DNA of 64,000 nt, taken from positions 1,447,417 through 1,511,416 of the forward strand of contig WOFQ01000003.1 of assembly GCA_012184525.1 (NCBI GenBank). Direction: 5' to 3'. The position numbers and the translations under genes were made by a program. The first letter of the stretch is position 1; each line of letters begins with the position of its first letter. Shown piece after piece: positions 22,751 to 34,347 of the stretch. A model generated the notes under the pieces. The model saw only the letters and a list, made by a program, of their open reading frames with translations, ran no database searches and was not told the origin of the DNA. This DNA is from Xenoacremonium recifei (lineage: Eukaryota; Ascomycota; Sordariomycetes; Hypocreales; Nectriaceae).

Positions 22751-24089
22751 TCATCGAAATTCTGTAGCACCGAAACACCCACTGTCTGGAACGTGCTTCA
22801 GCTCCAACTGCTGGAATCTAAGGTCACCGAGTCAGCATACACTAGAGTTCCAAAGTAGTAACTACGGGGGCTCACTTCTCGCTCTTAGAGTGGAAATATA
22901 TTCCACTCACTTCGCCCTTGACTTGGTTGAAGCAGATATAGTAGAAACCTTCAAAACTGGCACCCGTAATAGTGCGTACCCGATGGTCGGGCACAAGGAA
23001 GTGCTCCTTCCATCGCATGAAAATATGTTCCCTTTGTGAGACGTCTCGGATTGTGATCGGGCCCTTGCGAGCTTGCTTCTGGAACGGTCGGAAGGCCGAG
23101 AATTTGCTCCAATGGCTCATGTCGACCTTGCTGTTGGCGCCCCAGTTCTCGTGTTGGGTAAAGAATCCGTACTTGGAACCAATAATTTCGCCTTCGAAAT
23201 ATGTAGTGAGAGTCGGATGGTCCTCGGTCAACCCTAGAAAGCCATGAGTTTCGTTGCCACAAATTGACGCTGATGGGAGACAACCTTGAATTCTCAGGTA
23301 GCCACACAAGAACGACTCTCGCATGTCCACGTGCTTGATTTCCACTTGAACATCGTAGACCTGTCGCTCAGATTGTTGTGTGCCGTGAAATTTGCTTCCC
23401 GTGCGCAAGTAAGACGAGGACACTGACGGAATAACCTGCATCAGTTAGTTAATGTCGATTTTAGGTCTCGAGCGCCAGAGGGGGTAGGGAGGCGCATATG
23501 ACGTTAGGGGCCTCACCCTCTTGCACGAGTAGTCTGGCCCCATCGAAGGAGACCAAAGCTCGTCTTCCTGAGCATCGCTATCAATCAATCCGATGTCGCG
23601 ATTTAGAGAATCGGGGCTGGAGGTGTGGTCTCGACCGAGGACTTCGGTCTCGACGATGTGGTGTGGTCGACATGAATTCGACGATGTCTCTTGCGCTGAC
23701 TGTGGGCTGCCGATCTCGGCGTCCTGGCTCTTGATGAGTTCGGTCTCGACACGGCTAGGTATCGACGATGTGGCTTCTGTGACATCTGATTGCGGGCGTG
23801 GAGACATGGTGGCTGCCCTCGAAGATGAGTCGTCGGCGGTTTGCGACTCGAACATGACGGCATCGTCACTCGTTGACGATCCATGCACTGACGGCGCATC
23901 GAGGCCTGGGCGCGGAACACCGTCAACGGCGGGGTCTTGCTGGACTTCCATATTACCTGGGTGGTCCTGCAGCGCATCGCGAGCCTGCCGACTTGAGCGA
24001 GACGGGTGTTGCATGTCGTCTGGGCATGTCGAGAAGCTGTAGGATCGCGGCGACGGCGGGTTGGGCGGATTGGAGGACGGAGTTGGCAT
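22751..24089 (-). CDS. GID4: GID/CTLH ubiquitin ligase substrate receptor Gid4 (Vid24)
   Basis: Three exons on the minus strand, 24089..23517, 23435..22876, 22817..22751, give 399 residues. Gid4 is the receptor of the GID E3 ligase that recognises N-terminal proline degrons, for example on gluconeogenic enzymes after glucose return. The first ~210 residues are Ser/Pro-rich and disordered. The Vid24 beta-barrel begins at YLRTGSKFHG and continues through VYDVQVEIKHVDMRESFLCGYLRIQG, TYFEGEIIG and REHIFMRWKEHFLVPDH. It ends with EGFYYICFNQ, GEVSGIYFHSKSEKFQQLELKHVP, then GATEFR. The last 22 residues come from a 67-nt exon that is easy to miss, because reading through the intron gives a stop right after SEK. 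The recovered tail matches the family's conserved C-terminus. Confidence 0.92.
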
Positions 24090-25791
24090 GGTGGGCGAGC
24101 GGAGGCCAGAGGCTCGAGGATAACGAAATGGCGAAATGAAGCAAATTGCCGGCGATACGAGAGAAATGCGCTGTATCGAGAGATGGGGGGTTGCGATGAT
24201 AACTGCTACCAGATACTAAGTCACCGCCAGCGACGGGCCAGGGGCAAGATGATCATGGATGACGGGATATCGGAGTTGGTTCAGGACGATGCAGCACGGT
24301 TCGGTAGCAGGCGCATGACGGGGCGCTCAGGAGAAGAGAACGGTGCCCATTACTGACGGCGAGGGAGGCGCGGAATTAGTAGGGTCGTGCCGGCGAGCCC
24401 AGCAGCAGATGATACGGACGGATGAAGGAAGATGGCGATGGGTTGGATGGGTCGATGGCGAAGCGTGCGAGTCGGTGATGATGGGCTGCTGGGATTTTCA
24501 TGGGGAGACCTGGCCGACGTTGGCCAGCCTGATTTGCTGGCGCAGGAGTGACGCTTTCCCGTCCGCTGAGGTGCCAGCCCGGGCAGGCCTGAGGTGCCCT
24601 GTCCCGTCGCAAATGGAACTGCCTTTAGCGGAGGGCCAGTCGGGAGCAAGTACCTTTGCCCCGGCGCGCCCCCGTAAGTCTACCTGACCTCCCGTCCAGT
24701 CCAGCTTTGACGTCCTCCACTGGGCTGTCTCCATCCATCCACCATCCACCATCCACCCATTCCTCTGCCCTTGGAATCTGCACATTGGAAGCCCAGCACT
24801 AATTACAACCTCACCGCCGCGGTCAGAGGCCCTGCACAGCGTTACTTATTGTCCAGGTCAAGCGCTTATACGGGCGGCCTGCATCTGGCGGGACTGCGGC
24901 CCAGCGGGACCTCTCCATCTGAAGCCCACCGCAGCCAGACAGAGATCCTGGAGACGGACTCGGACGGGGATGGAACGAAGCCCCAAAACGCTACCCGTCG
25001 ACTCCAGCGCCGTCTAGACCGCCTAGTCCATCCCCACGTCCCGCTTGCTCTTCTGCGCTCTCGAGAACTCGCCACCAAAGCCATCGAGTGGCATGGGAAC
25101 CTCATCGACGTTGCAGCGTGCTGCGACATGGCATATAGATGATCCCGATGTCAGCCCGCGAGCAGTCCACGGACCACACGATATCGTTGGCAGCCCTGCA
25201 ACCGCCTGGCATGATCCGAAATCAGGCTATGGACCTTTGCCTGCTCTGCGACAGCTGGGGTGTCGCCACATGGCCAGCGCGCGGCGGAGAGGCCCCTGGA
25301 GCGTGTTTTTGATCGCCAATTGTCCTCTCCTTGGCTAATAGGATCCAACCTTTGATACGATTCGGGACGTGAGGCACATGGCGAGCCTTGAAAGACCCGA
25401 CTATGCATCGGCGAGATAATTCTTTGGCATCAGATCGTACCATCAGCAGCTTTTATTACCTCCCACCATCGGTCCGAGCAGCCGTCATTGTCGACCTTTA
25501 CGTGCATACTCTTCACCGTCTCTATCCGAAATATGGTGCTTGGTGATTCGCTTCTCTTGACTCAAGACTTTCTTTTGGGCGCGAGTGCGGGCGAGACGTC
25601 ATCCGAGCCCAGCGACCTCCCATTCCTCGTACGCCACCAGCAGACCCTAGCTTTCCCATATTGTTTTCCCAGACGTCGATTCATGATGCACATAATATCC
25701 ATTGGTTATCATTGATTGATTGACCACCTGTTCTCCAACTCCTGCTCCAAGCCGGGGTATCGATCACTTCATCTCCAATCTGTCTCAATAT
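24090..25791. other. Intergenic region, 1.7 kb
   Basis: It holds the GID4 promoter and the 3' flank of the Mago gene. Several short open frames occur on both strands, but none has a domain, good codon pattern or splice signals. A CCATCCA-type repeat lies at about 24731-24759. Confidence 0.4.
24731..24759. repeat. Short CCATC(CA) tandem repeat
   Basis: Repeated CCATCCA/CCACCATC units over about 29 bases, seen directly; a simple-sequence tract in intergenic DNA. Confidence 0.7.
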
Positions 25792-26556
25792 TTAGATGGG
25801 CTTGATCTTGAAGTGCAGCGCGATCAAGCTGAAGACCAGCGCCTTAAGATCTTGTACCAGGTAGTAGAACACGCGGAGTCCTTCTGGGTCAGCTGATTCT
25901 GTGACGTCCACCAATGATCCTATCTTGGCGGTCTATCATCGCTATTAGTCCTGTCTTCCCAGCTTCGGTCGGTCGTAGGTGATCGTGACTGACCTCGAAC
26001 GCAATGTGGTCGTTCCCGATCCGGATCTCAAGCTCCTGTCGGCCGTCCTTGTTCTTCTGCGGCCATTTCGAGTCATCTTCCCTGTTTTCGGTTAGGGCAT
26101 TGTGAAGGCAGAGGTCGAAGAAACGTTGCTGCATACTTGGTGATTTCGCTGGTCTTGATGATGCGCTTGATCTCGTCCACGACCACCGAGCTGACGCACA
26201 CTACGCTCTACCTGTTAGCAGCCATGCGCCATCTTATAAAGGTTCAGCAATAGCCCAGTACGTACTTTCTTTGCGAATGAGGCTGTCGTTTCGGTAATTC
26301 GAGTTATTGGCATACCGAGCGACAGCGCTGCGACCATCACCGACCACTCGGAAGTCGAATTCTGGAACGAGAATCTTGTAAGCATTTCGAGGCAGTGAAT
26401 CGATCTATCATCGCAACCGACCGAGGAATTCGTGTCCGAAACGGCCCATATGGCCGGAGCTATGATGAGGGGTGAGCATCGACCCGAAGTTGGGGAGGGA
26501 CAGGGGCGATTGCCGTACTAGTATCGCAAGTAGAAGGGTTCGCTGGAGGCTGCCAT
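25792..26556 (-). CDS. mago: Exon junction complex protein Mago nashi
   Basis: Six exons on the minus strand: 26556..26519, 26459..26422, 26361..26266, 26200..26137, 26081..25994, 25932..25792, giving 154 residues. Mago pairs with Y14 (RBM8A) in the exon junction complex, which marks spliced mRNAs. The landmarks of this very conserved family appear in order: FYLRYYSGH, GRFGHEFLEFDF, RYANNSNYRND, IRKEM, VVVDEIKRII, SEITKEDDSKWP, RQELEIRIGNDHI, AKIGSLVDV, DPEGLRVFYYLVQDLK and a C-terminus in HFKIKPI. Between FDFR and RYANN it has ten residues (VVGDGRSAVA) where human MAGOH has five. Five introns in 765 bases is dense. The exons were assembled from protein similarity and all junctions are GT-AG with consistent phase. 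Confidence 0.93.
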
Positions 26557-27167
26557 GTCGACTGGTACTGCTTCGCCGTCTCCTAGAAGGATAAAGCAAT
26601 GGAGAACTCGGTTTCGTCGAGGCAATCTTGACAAGGCTGAAGAATGCGGGACACTTGAGATCCGTACAAGAACTACCAGGGAGGTGAGGTGTGGCAACGC
26701 ACGGACTGCAAGGGCCTGTAGCGGGGCATCCACCCAAATTCGCGGTCGAGTAGCCTTGCCTCACCGCGCCTTCGCTGAGGTGAGGGAGGTGCTTGGCTAC
26801 GGCCATCTCACGTGACGTCCATGGTGGGCTCGCTTAGTGCCACCTGTTCGACGCTGCTGGCAGGACAGATCTTCAAGAAGCTGAAGTCGTCCAAGAGAGC
26901 TGGCCGTACCATTCCTCTCTATCCTCGGGGACACTGGCAACTCTGGTCCAGCCACTACGCGCTGCGATTCTGCAATCGAATGGCCCTGGCGGAATCCCCC
27001 GTTTGCCCCGACTCTTGAAGCTGGAGAGCTCCTCAACGCCCCTCGAGCCCCTGAGAACCTCCCCACCGCCGCCCTGTCGACGCTACCATCTCACCTCTCC
27101 TCCTACCTCGATCCACGGCCACGTCGCATCTCACAACCCAAGCTAGCTGCAGGTGCTTCTCGTCAAC
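26557..27167. promoter_or_regulatory. Divergent promoter mago / SEC26
   Basis: A 611-base region between two genes pointing apart. The last ~120 bases before SEC26 are C/T-rich, as in many fungal leaders. Open frames here have no recognisable content. Confidence 0.4.
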
Positions 27168-30100
27168 ATGTCTGGCTTTCTGGAGAACGCCTACAGCCTT
27201 GTCCACCAGGACAATGCCGCCGACGTCCCAACGGTCTCCGACCTGCGCATGCAGTTGGAGAAGGGCACCGATGAGACCAAGGTCGAGACCATGAAGCGCA
27301 TCTTGACCATCATGCTCAACGGCGACCCCATGCCGACGCTCCTCATGCACATTATCCGATTCGTCATGCCCTCCAAATACAAGCCGCTCAAGAAGCTCCT
27401 CTACTTCTACTACGAGATCTGCCCGAAGCTCGATAGTAGCGGAAAGTTGAAGCAAGAGATGATCCTTGTCTGGTAAGGCGCCTGGAGACTGCTGCAATCC
27501 ATTGTAACTCTGACTGATATCCTGCGCAGTAACGGTATCCGAAACGACCTTCAACATCCGAACGAGTACATTCGAGGAAACACACTGCGATTCCTGTGCA
27601 AGTTGAGGGAAGCCGAGTTGATCGAGCCTCTCCTATCCTCAGCTCGATCATGCCTTGAGCACCGTCACGTCTACGTCCGAAAGAATGCCGTCTTCGCTGT
27701 TTCGTCCATTTACCTGCACTCGCCATCCCTGATTCCCGACGCCTCAGAACTCATTTCTACCTTCTTGGAGGGCGAGACGGATCCTACCTGCAAGAGGAAC
27801 GCTTTCGCAGCCTTGGCCAGCATCAACCACGACGCTGCCCTCGTGTATCTGAGCTCTGTGTTTGAGGGCATTCCTAATGCAGAGGAACTATTACAATTGG
27901 TGGAGCTTGAGTTCATTCGCAAAGATGCCGTACAAAACTCCCAGAACAAGGTCGGTCTGCGCCAAAGTTATCTCGGAAGTTCTACCATCTAACTCGTAAT
28001 AGGCTCGGTACCTGAGGTTAATATTTGACCTTCTCGAAGCGAGCACCTCGACTGTCGTATACGAAGCCGCATCTTCCTTGACTGCTCTGACCAACAACCC
28101 TGTCGCCGTCAAAGCCGCCGCCGCCAAGTTCATCGAGCTCAGCATCAAGGAGGCCGACAACAATGTCAAGCTCATCGTCCTCGATAGAGTCGATCAGCTT
28201 CGCAAAAAGAACGAGGGTGTCTTGGATGATCTCATCATGGAGATCTTGCGAGTTCTCTCCAGTCCGGACATTGACGTACGGAGGAAGGCTCTTGGAATCG
28301 CATTGGAGATGGTGTCAAGCAAGAACGTCGAGGAGGTCGTCCTGCTCCTGAAGAAGGAGCTCGCCAAAACTGTGGACCAGGAGTATGAGAAGAACGCCGA
28401 GTACAGGTCTCTTCTTATTCACTCCATCCATCAATGCGCCATCAAGTTCTCCGAGGTCGCGGCCAGTGTGGTAGAGCTCCTCATGGATTTCATTGCCGAC
28501 TTCAACAATGCTTCCGCGGTTGATGTCATCAATTTTGTCAAGGAAGTTGTTGAGAAGTTCCCGAATCTCCGAACCACAATTGTCCAGCGCCTCGTTGCTA
28601 CTTTGGCCGAGGTGCGGGCTGGCAAGGTTTACAGAGGGATCATGTGGATTGTGGGCGAATACTCCCTCGAAGAGACGGATATCCGGGATGCTTGGAGAAG
28701 AATACGGGCCAGTCTGGGTGAGATTCCCATTCTTGCCTCAGAGCAACGACTGTTGGAAGATCAAGATGGTGGAGAGAAGCCCGAGGAGCACGTCAACGGA
28801 CACTCAAAGCCAGCAGCTCCCACTGGTTCGCGAAAGGTTCTTGCCGACGGCACGTACGCCACAGAGACGGCACTCACCAGCAACTCGTCGGCAGCTGCTA
28901 AGTTGGAGGCTGTCAAGGCTGCACAGAAGCCTCCCCTGCGTCAACTCATCCTTGACGGTGATTACTACCTGGCAACCGTGCTCTCCTCCACCCTTGTCAA
29001 GCTGGTGATGCGACACTCGGAGATCTCGTCTGATAAGGCGCGGACAAATGCTTTGAGGGCAGAGGCCATGCTCATTATGATCTCTATTCTGCGTGTTGGT
29101 CAGTCACAGTTTGTCAAGGCCCCCATTGACGAGGACTCTGTAGACCGAATCATGTCGTGTGTCCGCTCCCTGTCTGAATTTGAGGAGAAGAAGGAACTCG
29201 AGACCGTCTGGCTGGATGACACTCGCAAGGCTTTCCGTGCCATGGTTCAGGTGGAGGAGAAGAAGCGAGCGGCCAAGGAGGCGTTCGAGAAGGCAAAGAC
29301 TGCCATTCAAGTCGATGATATTGTCCAAATCCGACAGCTCTCCAAGAAGAACACCACCGATGGTCTGGACGAGATCGAGCAGGACCTCGAGAGAGCCACT
29401 GGTGGCGAGGCCACAACCGAAGACCTTTCCTCCAAACTCAGCCGTGTCGTTCAGCTTACCGGTTTCTCAGATCCCGTGTATGCTGAGGCATATGTCAAGG
29501 TCCACCAGTTCGACATCGTCCTCGATGTGCTTCTTGTCAACCAGACGACTGAGACGCTCCAGAACCTCTCGGTTGAGTTCGCTACCTTGGGAGATCTCAA
29601 AGTCGTCGAGCGCCCCACGACGCAAAATCTCGGACCCCACGATTTCCACAACGTCCAGTGCACGGTCAAGGTCTCCTCGACGGACACTGGTGTCATTTTT
29701 GGCAATGTCGTTTACGACGGCGCACACTCCACCGACACCAATGTTGTCATCCTCAACGACCTTCACGTGGATATCATGGATTACATCCAGCCCGCCACCT
29801 GCACCGAGACGCAGTTCCGTACCATGTGGACCGAGTTCGAATGGGAGAACAAGGTCAACATCAACTCCAAGGCAAAGTCGCTGCGCGAGTTCTTGGAGCA
29901 ACTCATGGCTTGCACCAACATGAACTGCTTGACTCCTGAAGCAAGCCTCAAGGGCGACTGTCAATTTTTGAGCGCCAACCTCTATGCCCGCAGCGTCTTT
30001 GGTAAGTTTACTGACTCTGGCATTGGATGACTCACATGTACTAACGTTTGTTCTGCAGGCGAGGATGCTCTGGCCAACTTGAGCATCGAGAAGGAGGGTG

Positions 30101-30207
30101 AGGATGGACCCATCACCGGATTCGTCCGGATAAGGAGCAGATCTCAGGGTCTGGCATTGAGCCTGGGGTCGTTGAAAGGCTTGAACAAGATAGGATCAAC
30201 TGCTTAA
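27168..30207 (+). CDS. SEC26: Coatomer subunit beta (beta-COP, Sec26)
   Basis: Four exons, 27168..27472, 27530..27950, 28003..30001, 30059..30207, give 957 residues (yeast Sec26 is 973). Beta-COP is part of the COPI coat that returns vesicles from Golgi to ER. The N-terminal two-thirds is the adaptin-like HEAT/ARM solenoid (ETMKRILTIMLNGDP, PSKYKPLKKLLYFYYEI, HPNEYIRGNTLRFLCKL, LEHRHVYVRKNAVFAV). A charged linker follows, then the beta-COP appendage (SDPVYAEAYVKVHQFDIVLDVLLVNQT, ending CQFLSANLYARSVFGEDALANLSIEK). The last exon is needed to complete the appendage. All introns are GT-AG. Confidence 0.96.
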
Positions 30208-30896
30208 TGCCTTTGAGGCCTTGGCCAGCGGCTTTGGATGGCCTGTCAGAATGGCTCATTGCGGCGTGTGGTTTTGTCACGACGATGGATGGAGCGGAGT
30301 CAGGGGTGGAGCATGTTAATGGGTGTTTTCCCACCAAAAGGCTATGCGAATGGAATACTGGTAGAGTTCAATGTAGCAGGCTAGGTAGACATCGATTCAC
30401 ACAAATAAGGTACATTGTTTTACATTGTTAAACAGAGTCTTGGAAAGCCCCCTGTTGATAAGGTCAGTGACGCAAGAAGTCGGAGAGGCTGGTATGATGT
30501 TTCAGGGGAAATCTAAGACTAGACCAGGACACATGACTGGATCAATGAAAGGCATTATGTTCTCAATTATACGCTATAGAGTAGTATCCAGGCGACACTG
30601 CAAACCATGTACATTTCATGATGCGGGCAGTGTGCTTCGGCAAAATGTCGACAATCCGATCAACTCCAGAACCAATGATGCCGTGTGGTGGGAAGGAAAT
30701 GGGTATTATCCAGGCATATTCAAGTAAGTGACGAAACAAGGCTGGGGGAGTAGGTGCAGGTGTATCAGAAATCGCTGATGGAAATGTAGAAAAGTCATAG
30801 ATCGGGGCCTCATGCATCATTAAGAGGGACAGGTTGCCTCTCAGGTCGGGCATCAAGTCGGTATAGGATAGACGGCGATAGATCTTCGAAGAGCGC
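30208..30896. other. Convergent 3' region
   Basis: The 3' flanks of SEC26 and the ubiquitin-like gene. A 97-codon antisense frame here has no supporting features. No RNA gene is seen. Confidence 0.4.
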
Positions 30897-31904
30897 CTAA
30901 CGGTTGAAGACGAGAGCGTTCACAACGTGGCCGTTCTGCCAGCCTTGTGCTGTAAGGGACGAGTCCTCCTTGAGAATTTTCCCCATGTAGGCCAGTCGGA
31001 TCTTCTTTGATGAGTCGAGCTAACAGGAAGAGTCAGTATGCACAGCGTCTTCGCAGTCGACGAGTGAAAGGGTCCATCTTACCCCAGAACGGCGGACGAT
31101 CTTCCGCGTCACGCTCCTCACGGTCTCAGTTTCTGAGATATGGATACCGATGTCCTTTCCGTTCTCGCTGAGCCTCGCCCGCAGAGCAACTTGTTCTCGC
31201 ACGTCAATGACCTCTTTTCCCTTTTCTATTTTGCGGCGTTCCAAATCTTCGTCGCTCATCTCATCCTCTGCTGTGGTCTCGTCACCAGCCGCCGACAGGT
31301 CTCCCTTGTCTACGGCTTCTCCCTCTTCTACAACATTCCGCGGATCGCATACAATCCATTCCGGTATTTGGTAGTAATTCCCCAGAGCATCGTAGACCCC
31401 GTTGGCGAGGTCTCCCGTGGGAAGCGATATCTCGGCAGCGGAAAGAATCATTTGCGCTGTCCCTCGAGCATCGGACTCGTCATCCTGCGCATCTTGATGG
31501 CTCGACTCCCAAAGCACCTCCAAGGCAGCGCGAATGGTCTGCCAGATCTCAGGGCGCCCGGTAACTCTAGTATCGAAGAAATCGGCGCGTTCTTTAGCCA
31601 GATCGCGCTTCGTCCAGGTTCGGTCGTGCGAGGTCCATTCGTGTAATCGCAAGGGCTTGTCGATGTGCTGGTCGAGAGGGCGGCGTTCGCGATGTCGGCG
31701 GCGAGGATGGTTCTCGGCCGAAGCTGTCTGAGCGCTCTCGGGGAGCGTGAGAGGCGGAGGGTTGATAGCCCGCGATGATGCGTTCGGCGCACCGCCGGGA
31801 TATGGCGAGTTCGGGCCCGAAGACCGAGAGAAGCAGCAGCCCTGAGATGCAGTGCGTTAGCAACGAGCCGACGGACGAGTGCAGCAGCGGGATCATCACA
31901 CCAT
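30897..31904 (-). CDS. UBTD-type ubiquitin-like protein with acylated N-terminus
   Basis: Three exons on the minus strand: 31904..31902, 31841..31083, 31019..30897, giving 294 residues. The first coding exon is only the ATG; splicing (GTGTGA donor, CTAAC branch, CAG acceptor) joins it to GGC TGC TGC, giving MGCCFSRSSGPNSPYPGG. That is a classical N-myristoyl glycine plus palmitoyl cysteines. A basic linker follows, then the helical DC-UbP N-terminal domain (PLRLHEWTSHDRTWTKRDLAKERADFFDTRVTGRPEIW). After an acidic stretch comes a C-terminal ubiquitin-like domain (IGIHISETETVRSVTRKIVRRSG, then KKIRLAYMGKILKEDSSL, GWQNGHVVNALVF). The family (UBTD1/2, DC-UbP) is linked to ubiquitin-conjugating enzymes; the role in fungi is unknown. 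Confidence 0.88.
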
Positions 31905-33186
31905 CTTGGTTATTTGTATCCTGGAAGACTTGATCCGGTTCTTGGGATTCCAGAGATAGGAGCGGCTCGTAAAGGTTGCGAGAAGGGGCCCGGGGGTCAG
32001 CGCATTGCCATCGCTGGCCTGAGTCGAGGTCGAAGAGCGATGGTTGGGTTGAGTTGTCCGCAACAGAAGAGTGACAGCAGGGTGAGGGATTGAGGGCGTC
32101 AAAGGCAGTTACAGGGGGGGTTGATGACTGGGCGAATATCCAGCCAACTAGCCTACCCCAGGGACCAAATTCCTAGGTGAAGACGAAACCGGCTACGTGC
32201 CTCTCGCCAGGATCTAGACGGGACCGGCGCAGTGCTAGCCTAGAACTTGGAGAGATATTGCTAGTTGCGGGATGCCGTTGGAACGGCGGCGGACGGTGGC
32301 CAAAGTTATCGAGAAGTGGCGGCACAGCGAAGTTGGCGCGGTTGGGCGACTGCCGAGCGGGCGGATGCTGCTGTAGCGTGTCGTCTGCCCCTTGCAGCGA
32401 GGTATCTCTGGCGAGGCCCGAAGAAGGGCGAAGACGAAAATAGACGATGTATACCACGAGTTGTTATGGAGAGGGGAAGAATAGCAGGCGAGGGATGCAA
32501 GAGGAATAGGGCATGGTGGAAGGCTTGAAGAGAGTTTGGTCCTTGTGGATGTCGGCATCTCAGTGGAATAAGGTAAGGAATACGGAGTACAAGGCCAGGA
32601 AAGAGGTACTTCCAGGGTCCCAGGTACCGGAGTGGGGGCCATAATCAGGCCAAAGCGTGAGAGACCGGAACTTGATGGTACATGGCGCCTTCATGATACT
32701 TTAATGAGAGCACGATATGCACTGAATTAACAATGACCTCACACAGCCCTGTTTCTGGCATAATGTAGTGGCAGCATTCAACTTAGAAGCTTCTCTCTTT
32801 CCGTTTTCTCTTTTTAATGGGTGGATGGGGGAGAGGAGTTTCTTGTGTAGGGTAGCTCACGGCGAGTTGGGTCAATGAAAGACGGATTGAAAGTCTTCAA
32901 TGGGCCCTGTTTCTCCCTCGATCCGCGGGCATTTACGATACACACAATTCAGGAAAAACACGGGGCCATGGTAGGCTTACAAATAAATGCAATACCATCA
33001 TCATTGCTCCCAGTTTTAGAGAATATTATTTGATGCGTTAGTGAGTCAACATTCACCGAGGTGAAGAGGAGGGATTGTCTCACCGAACCGGTCCACTCAC
33101 TTCCTTCATCAACACATCGGTCCCTACGTTAGGCCTCCCTGGTTATCATAATTGCAGCGCCCTCATCATTCCACCACTTCTCCACG
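31905..33186. other. Intergenic region, 1.3 kb
   Basis: It lies between two divergent genes and holds both promoters. A 135-codon Ser/Pro-rich minus-strand frame (32235-32642) starts with a real ATG but looks like composition noise. Nothing else is supported. Confidence 0.4.
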
Positions 33187-34347
33187 ATGGAGAACACTGG
33201 CATGGCCAGCTCAACCAATAAGCACTTCTTTCATCACGGACAGCCCGTGCGATCAGCCTGAAGTTCTGCTGTTCAAGGATCACCGTGCTAATCTGTCTGC
33301 CAGGGCCTCGAAGATGAGAAGCGAGACTGCCACTGGTGCCAGATCCGCTCATTTCCTACACATGCGGCCATCCCAATAACTCTCGTCAATGACATTGACA
33401 CAGATGTCTTGCCCAGGGACTTTCGCTTCATCGACGACATGGTATTAGGCCACACAGTACAGCGGGCCGAGGATAGTTTCCGAAGCGGCTGCACTTGCGA
33501 AAGCAATACGGATTGCCAATATGCCGGCTGCCAGTGCTTAGCAGACCTCGACGAAGACGAGAGCGAGGACGGTGATGACGACGAAGCGTATATGGAGGAC
33601 GATGACGTTCGGCCTCGTCGTAAGGCGTATGCATACCATAGCCACGGCGCGAAGGCCGGTTTGCTTCGATCCAAGTTTCTCAACTCCAAGATGCCTATCT
33701 ATGAGTGCCATCAGGGTTGCTCTTGCGGCACCGACTGTCCCAACCGCGTGGTCGAGCGTGGTAGAACGATTCCGCTGCAAATATTCCGCACCAAGGACCG
33801 AGGATGGGGAAAGTATATCAGGGGCCTCTGGCAAACGTTACAACGTCCTGGACTAACATGCTGCTGAATAGGAGTCCGATCTCCCGTGACCATAAAGAGA
33901 GGTCAATTTGTAGACCGTTACCTTGGTGAAGTCATCACCTCTGCTGAGGCAGATCGACGACGGTCGGCTTCAGCCATCTCACAGCGCAAAGACGTCTACC
34001 TCTTTGCGCTCGACAAGTTCACCGACATCGACTCGCTAGACCCGCGGCTCAAGGGGCCGCCCCTGGAAGTTGATGGAGAGTTCATGTCGGGCCCGACGCG
34101 GTTCATCAACCATTCATGCGACCCAAACATGCGCATTTTCGCGCGAGTAGGGGATCACGCAGACAAGCACCTTCACGACCTGGCTTTATTCGCCATCAAA
34201 GACATACCAAAGGGCCAAGAACTCACCTTCGACTACGTTGACGGTGCTGCGATAGTTGGGGAAGAGCACGAAGAATGGGACGAAAACGCCGCTCATATGA
34301 CTCCTTGTCTCTGCGGGAGCAAAAAATGTCGAAAGTTCCTGTGGTGA
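33187..34347 (+). CDS. dim-5: Histone H3 lysine-9 methyltransferase, DIM-5/KMT1 type
   Basis: Exons 33187..33246, 33304..33808 and 33872..34347 give 346 residues that align end to end with Neurospora DIM-5. H3K9 trimethylation by DIM-5 directs heterochromatin and, in Neurospora, all DNA methylation. Seen: an N-terminal HHGQP and CHWCQIRSFPTHA; the Cys-rich pre-SET domain (CTCESNTDC, CQCL, then after an acidic insert YECHQGCSCGTDCPNRVVERG); the SET core (RYLGEVITSAEADRR, DVYLFALDKF, FMSGPTRFINHSCDPN near 240-255, AIKDIPKGQELTFDY); and post-SET zinc cysteines CLCGSKKC. The second intron fits the frame only if its donor is GAAAGT at 33809 instead of GTAAGT. A GT four bases downstream shifts the frame, and retention meets an in-frame TGA at 33865. 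The gene may therefore be impaired. Confidence 0.85.
33809..33871 (+). other. Abnormal intron with GA donor in the dim-5 homologue
   Basis: A 63-base intron between RGWG and VRSPV. It has a good GACTAAC branch point at 33851-33857 and a TAG acceptor at 33869-33871. The 5' end reads GG-GAAAGTATAT where a consensus donor would be GG-GTAAGTATAT, a single T-to-A change at intron position 2. No GT in the neighbourhood preserves the frame with an intron of credible length. Confidence 0.8.

Noticed and set aside
30563..30856. A 97-codon antisense frame in the SEC26 3' flank
   Set aside because: No domain or splice signals; 3' UTR sequence is the simpler explanation.
32235..32642. A 135-codon minus-strand frame with an ATG
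   Set aside because: Ser/Pro/Thr-rich with no domain or codon bias, lying in the promoter region between two divergent genes.
33845..33874. A 27-30-nt intron (GT at 33845) as an alternative to the GA-AG intron in dim-5
   Set aside because: It keeps the frame, but it is too short for splicing and would leave a non-conserved insert in a nearly invariant region.
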